From the NCBI GenBank assembly GCA_031257995.1, contig JAIRNN010000104.1, positions 1 to 17,792 of the forward strand: a DNA stretch of 17,792 bases. Reading direction: 5' to 3'. The translations under genes were made by a program, and so were the position numbers. The notes beneath the pieces are model-generated. The model was not told the origin of the DNA, did not search any database, and saw only the letters and a list, made by a program, of their open reading frames with translations. Of the stretch, positions 14,207-17,792 are shown piece by piece; the stretch's first letter is position 1, and each line of letters starts with the position of its first letter. This DNA is from Spirochaetaceae bacterium (GTDB taxonomy: Bacteria > Spirochaetota > Spirochaetia > Treponematales > Breznakiellaceae).

Positions 14207-15368
14207 ATAACGCTCCTTGCATCACCTGCTGATAAATAGAACGTATATCATCAATGGTTAATTCCTTCATATTGTTTACTAAAAGGCGTGTCTGCCGGCT
14301 GCCGGATTGTACCAGATCTTCAAGATCGCTTTCCTTTACGCCGAACTGTTTCAAGTTCGCCGGTATTTCCGTATTTTTTACGATCTCCTTGATCCGTTTG
14401 ATAATAAAGGCGGCTTTTTCGCCTTCGGCTTTTGAAAAGAGTTCAGGATATACGGTATCGCAGAGAGAAGCAAGGCGGAAAAGGCAGGCATCCTGGTTAA
14501 ATTCCATCACTGTGGCAAAAAGGATAGCGTTTGAAACACCGTGGGCTATGTGGTACTTTCCGCCCAAGGGATACGAGAGCGCATGAACCGCCGTGGTTCC
14601 ACTGCCTGTGATGGCGACACCGCCGTAAAAGGCGCCGAGCAACATTTTTTCTAGCGCCTCTTTATCCCTGGATACGTAGGCTTTCTCTATGTTTGCGAAA
14701 ATCAGCCGTGCCCCTGCGGAAGCATAGAGGTCGGAAAGCGGCGTGGCTTTCTTACTTGTGTAACACTCCACACAGTGCGCCAGGGCATCCACACCTGTAG
14801 CGGCGATTATAGGAGGGGGCAGGGCGGCGATACAATCCACATCAAGAATCACTTCATCCGGAATGAGGGCCGGGCTTACAATTCCTTTCTTTACCTGTTC
14901 TTCGGGTATAGCCACGATAGCGTTACAGGTAGCCTCACTGCCTGTTCCACAGGTGGTAGGGATCATTATTGTCCAGCAATGCTTTACCGCCTGGAGCGGG
15001 TTCACGAGAAGATCCCGAAGACCGTAGGAAGCGCCGCCAAGCAGAACTGCCGCAAGTTTAGCCGTATCCATCACTGAACCGCCGCCGAGGGCGATCAGGA
15101 GATCCGGCCTTTTTTCTTTTATTGAAGAAACGGTTTTTTCCACATCCGCCACAGAAGGTTCGGCTTTTATATTATCCGCGATTTCAAGGGAAACCTCTGC
15201 TTTGGCTATAGCGTTTTCAAGGGGGATTGTCATACCGAGTCCGCGAAGGACTTTATCGGAAAAAAGCAGGACCTTTTTCGCTCCGGTATACTCAATGCGC
15301 CCGGTAATCTGTTCAATACCGCCCTGTCCGTACAGGATCCGGCCGGGTAATTGCAAAAGACTGTTCAT
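14199..15368 (-). CDS. Iron-containing (group III) alcohol dehydrogenase
   Basis: A 389-aa NAD(P)-dependent dehydrogenase of the Fe-ADH family. GGGSVMDTAK (95-104) is the nucleotide-binding loop and TTCGTGSE (138-145) the second family signature. Metal ligands are Asp194 and His198 (GVDALAHCVE), His262 (AVHALSYPLGG) and His276 (HIAHGVSNA). Both family signatures are complete, so the enzyme should be active. The start codon overlaps the kinase stop (ATGA), with AGGAG upstream. It might oxidise a polyol or alcohol form of the acid sugar, or reduce an aldehyde released by the aldolase; no substrate can be assigned from sequence. Confidence 0.92.
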   Translation of the reverse strand: MNSLLQLPGRILYGQGGIEQITGRIEYTGAKKVLLFSDKVLRGLGMTIPLENAIAKAEVSLEIADNIKAEPSVADVEKTVSSIKEKRPDLLIALGGGSVMDTAKLAAVLLGGASYGLRDLLVNPLQAVKHCWTIMIPTTCGTGSEATCNAIVAIPEEQVKKGIVSPALIPDEVILDVDCIAALPPPIIAATGVDALAHCVECYTSKKATPLSDLYASAGARLIFANIEKAYVSRDKEALEKMLLGAFYGGVAITGSGTTAVHALSYPLGGKYHIAHGVSNAILFATVMEFNQDACLFRLASLCDTVYPELFSKAEGEKAAFIIKRIKEIVKNTEIPANLKQFGVKESDLEDLVQSGSRQTRLLVNNMKELTIDDIRSIYQQVMQGALYE

Positions 15369-16648
15369 AGGGTTTCTCCTTTATTGCCGTTTATGCCAAG
15401 ATAACGGGTTATTTCCAGCAACGACCTATTGTTCCCGAACCGTCCGCTCTTAGTAATGATGTAACGGCCTTCATGGGGGCCGCCGATTATCTTTCCTATG
15501 GGAATGCCTGGATAAATCTCCGCCACAGGCTGAATTCCCGCTATACCAAGACTGCTGCACACACCGAGGGATGTATCACCGCCGGTACAAAGCATCACGG
15601 AAAAATCGAATGCGTCGAGCACTTTCCTGGTTAAAGCGCCCAGAGCGCCGGAAATGACACCGCATTCGGCCTCGGTCTCGGTACGAGCCACATCCCCCGC
15701 TAGGATAGCCGACTTGAACATGCTTTCTACCGCAATGATGCACATATCCTGCTTCCGCCGCATTTGCCACACCACTTCATCAAAGGCCTCGCTGATTGCC
15801 TCGCTGATTTTGTCTTCAATTATCCAGTCGACCTTGAAGCGGATGATCGGAATAGAAAGTATCCGTGAAAGGGTTGTGACCTGCGCGGCAGTTTCGCCCT
15901 GGCGTGTTCCCGCAATGACCAGTGAAGGCCCGTTGTTTCTAAGCGCAACGAGATCTACCGGACGGGACGGTTTCCCGGCGGAGTTCTCCATGCTTGCCGC
16001 GATATGATTTGCGAAGGCGGCAGCCCCTGCAAGTACTGACGGCTTTCCCAAGCGCATAGAACTGCGGTATACAAGCTCAAGATCCGCCTCGTTCACCGCA
16101 TCCGCTAAAAATACCGAAACTCCTCCGGCGTGGCGGTCCATGATATAGTTTACCGTATTCGCTTCGCCCCGGCGGATTTCCTCCAGGGGTATACTCTCCA
16201 CCTTCCGGTTCATCCCGGCGGAAAAAACCTGCACCGCATCCACCACGCCGGCCCCGGAGCTCAATTTTCCGTGTGCAAGGATGCTCTGGTTGGCCGGAAA
16301 AGAAGGAGCCGCTATGGCCAGAGAAATATCAATTTCATCCATCACAGCGGCCAATTCCCCGCCGGGGTTTCCCCGGAGTACCGAATCGATCTTTTTGTAA
16401 AAAAAGTCCCCGTTTGCGGTCTTTCCTTTTCTGATCGTTTCCCGCACTGCATTATACGCGTCATCGGCACTCATCCCCCGGCTGTTGGTACTCACGGCTA
16501 TAACTTCGTAATTCTTATACGAAGCGAGACTGAACCGCTCAGGATGAGTAATTACCAAGGCGGATAAGCCGCGGTTCACAAACTGAATCGCCGTATCATT
16601 CGCCCCGGTAAGATCATCAGCCAGGATTATCGTCCGGTTTATAGGCAT
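15365..16648 (-). CDS. Four-carbon acid sugar kinase (DUF1537; OtnK/DtnK type)
   Basis: A 427-aa ATP-dependent kinase that phosphorylates tetronates or 3-oxo-tetronates at O4. The N-terminal substrate domain opens with IILADDLTGANDTA, then FFYKKIDSVLRGNPGGEL. The C-terminal nucleotide-binding domain contains LCTGGDTSLGVCSSLGI and IGGPHEGRYIITKSGRFGN. SGRFG stands for the usual SGNFG/SGGFG, a mild variation. I chose the ATG at 16648: the open frame allows a TTG at 16663, but that lies inside the sigma-54 promoter. No Shine-Dalgarno sequence precedes the ATG, and the predicted +1 is the A of the ATG, so translation may be leaderless. First gene of the operon; with pdxA2 it forms the known kinase/dehydrogenase pair of D-threonate-type catabolism. 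Confidence 0.91.
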   Translation of the reverse strand: MPINRTIILADDLTGANDTAIQFVNRGLSALVITHPERFSLASYKNYEVIAVSTNSRGMSADDAYNAVRETIRKGKTANGDFFYKKIDSVLRGNPGGELAAVMDEIDISLAIAAPSFPANQSILAHGKLSSGAGVVDAVQVFSAGMNRKVESIPLEEIRRGEANTVNYIMDRHAGGVSVFLADAVNEADLELVYRSSMRLGKPSVLAGAAAFANHIAASMENSAGKPSRPVDLVALRNNGPSLVIAGTRQGETAAQVTTLSRILSIPIIRFKVDWIIEDKISEAISEAFDEVVWQMRRKQDMCIIAVESMFKSAILAGDVARTETEAECGVISGALGALTRKVLDAFDFSVMLCTGGDTSLGVCSSLGIAGIQPVAEIYPGIPIGKIIGGPHEGRYIITKSGRFGNNRSLLEITRYLGINGNKGETL

Positions 16649-16658
16649 ACCAAATAAT

Positions 16659-16675
16659 AGCAAATTTTATGCCAA
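16659..16675 (-). promoter_or_regulatory. Sigma-54 (-24/-12) promoter of the acid-sugar operon
   Basis: On the minus strand TTGGCATAAAATTTGCT gives TTGGCA and TTGCT with exactly 10 nt between GG (16673-16672) and GC (16661-16660). Only the CG after GGCA departs from consensus. Counting C as -12, the +1 falls on 16648, the A of the kinase ATG. The divergent-distance position next to a gene for a sigma-54 activator strongly supports it. Confidence 0.87.
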
Positions 16676-16801
16676 GTTAATATTTTTAGTAAAAAACATG
16701 CAAAACGGCAAGGAAGGGGGCTTAATATAGGGGAAAAACAGCTCCTTTTACCTTTTGTACCATATAGGTATCTCCGATCGGTTAATACGACATGGCATAA
16801 A

Positions 16802-16842
16802 CGTTTCATTATAAAACGGAAAAATGTTTCTAATTGAAACAT
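16802..16842. promoter_or_regulatory. Inverted repeats: candidate activator site and/or terminator
   Basis: ATGTTTC-N5-GAAACAT (16824-16830 with 16836-16842) is a perfect dyad about 180 bp upstream of the sigma-54 start site, a normal distance for an activator-binding site. A weaker related dyad, CGTTT-N7-AAACG, lies at 16802-16818. On the minus strand the main dyad is also a hairpin just past the regulator stop followed by TTTTT, so it could double as a weak terminator. Confidence 0.5.
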
Positions 16843-16859
16843 AAAACAAAGTATCGGTA

Positions 16860-17792
16860 TTATTGGTTGATTTTTTGTATTTTTCGCCAAAGCGTAGAAC
16901 GGCTTATCCCCAAAGCGGAAGCGGTTTTGCTCATTGAACCCCTATTATCCGCCAATACCCGCCGTATATGTTCTTTCTCCAAATCGTTCAAAGCCGGGGA
17001 AAACGCCCCAACTGCGGCCGGAAAACCTTCATCCTCCTCCCTGCGGCCGCTTTGCAGATCCGAGAGACGAATCATGTTTCCCTCACAGATGATCACCGCC
17101 CGTTCAATCATACCCCGCAGTTCCCGGACATTTCCCTCATAGTGATGATTGCGCAGCCACCCCGCCGCTTTAGGTGAAAAACCGTTTATCACCTTGTTGT
17201 ATGTCTTGCAGAATTCATCAAGAAAATGAGCGGCAAGAATATCAATATCGTCCAGACGCTTGGATAGTGGCGGGATATACAGGGATAAGGTATTGATTCT
17301 GAACAAGAGGTCCTTGCGAAAGAGACCGTCCCGGGCCATAGTAACCAGATTTTTGTTGGCGGCGCAGATCAGCCGCACTTCCACCGGAATAATCCTTACA
17401 TCCCCAAGACGCATAACCTGTTTTTCCTGAATCACCCGCAGCAGTTGAGCCTGCATGTCAAGGGGCAATTCGCTAATCTCGTCAAGGAAAAGGGTTCCCT
17501 TGTGGGCTAACTCAAAATAACCCGCCTTGCCGCCCTTACGGCTGCCGGTAAAAGCGCCCTCCACATAACCGAACAGCTCGCTTTCGATCAGGGATTTAGG
17601 CAGGACCGCGCAGTTCACCGCCACAAAGGGACCGTTCCGGTATACGCCGTGATTATGTATACTCTGGGCAAAAAGTTCTTTTCCAACGCCGCTTTCCCCT
17701 TCGATCAAAACAGCGGCGGTATAGCGGCTAAACTTTTTTGCGATAGAAATACTGTGGGCAATTTCCGCGCTTTTGTATACAATAGAGCCAAA
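16860..17792 (-). CDS. Sigma-54-dependent AAA+ transcriptional activator (5' end beyond window)
   Basis: The visible 310 aa hold a complete AAA+ domain and a Fis-type helix-turn-helix. Walker A GESGVGKE is at visible residues 32-39, the sigma-54 contact loop GAFTGS at 79-84, Walker B GTLFLDEI at 99-106, sensor I at RLICAANKN, arginine-finger region GLFRKDLLFRIN, and sensor II GNVRELRG. The DNA-binding helix SKTASALGISRSTLWRKIQK ends the protein. GAFTGS differs from canonical GAFTGA in its last residue. The sensory N-terminal domain and start lie past 17792, so the signal it detects is unknown. It precedes the catabolic operon on the same strand, with the sigma-54 promoter and a dyad in the 211-bp gap, so it is almost certainly the operon's activator. 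Confidence 0.93.
   Translation of the reverse strand, partial: FGSIVYKSAEIAHSISIAKKFSRYTAAVLIEGESGVGKELFAQSIHNHGVYRNGPFVAVNCAVLPKSLIESELFGYVEGAFTGSRKGGKAGYFELAHKGTLFLDEISELPLDMQAQLLRVIQEKQVMRLGDVRIIPVEVRLICAANKNLVTMARDGLFRKDLLFRINTLSLYIPPLSKRLDDIDILAAHFLDEFCKTYNKVINGFSPKAAGWLRNHHYEGNVRELRGMIERAVIICEGNMIRLSDLQSGRREEDEGFPAAVGAFSPALNDLEKEHIRRVLADNRGSMSKTASALGISRSTLWRKIQKINQ

Overview
The window (17,792 bp) looks like a chromosomal segment of a free-living or gut anaerobe. A termite-gut Treponema or related spirochaete is my best guess. It rests on moderate G+C, the mix of tripartite tricarboxylate (TTT) transport, sigma-54 control and plant-carbohydrate genes, and the style of the repeats and relics. 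No rRNA or marker gene is present, so the taxonomy is inference only. Nearly all intact genes are on the minus strand; the dCMP deaminase is the exception.

Left region (1-2295): decayed, G+C-rich accessory DNA. It starts with a 22-bp tandem array (1-339) whose units can each fold as a small hairpin, followed by a 20-bp direct duplication. Next is a broken family-43 glycoside hydrolase gene (723-1620) with an internal deletion and two frame changes. About 675 bp without a recognisable gene follow.

Middle region (2296-6527): a putP-type sodium/proline symporter preceded by a near-perfect sigma-54 -24/-12 promoter, then an exported endonuclease/exonuclease/phosphatase-family protein. A 600-bp spacer carries two diverged copies of a hairpin with compensatory stem changes. 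A ComEB-type dCMP deaminase (+ strand) follows; its TATAAT box lies 6 nt before the ATG, which suggests a leaderless mRNA.

Right region (6528-17792): a catabolic cluster read right to left. Order: sigma-54 AAA+ activator (runs off the right edge), four-carbon acid sugar kinase (DUF1537), iron-type alcohol dehydrogenase, PdxA2-like dehydrogenase, DapA-family aldolase/lyase, D-isomer 2-hydroxyacid dehydrogenase, TctB, TctA, TctC, Ldh_2-family oxidoreductase. From the kinase to TctA the genes overlap or are separated by less than about 20 bp. The kinase start is preceded by a sigma-54 promoter whose predicted +1 is the A of the ATG. The likely scheme is TTT uptake of a hydroxy acid, C4 phosphorylation by the kinase, and oxidative decarboxylation to dihydroxyacetone phosphate by the PdxA2 homologue. 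The two unrelated 2-hydroxyacid dehydrogenases could interconvert stereoisomers through a shared 2-oxo acid.

The most unusual feature is a family of three ~120-145 bp multi-hairpin repeats (6381-6498 +, 7787-7904 -, 9024-9168 +). They sit between or after the last genes of the catabolic cluster in both orientations. Their central hairpin carries 4, 1 and 2 copies of an 11-bp unit. One copy abuts a 41-codon relic of an otherwise lost gene.
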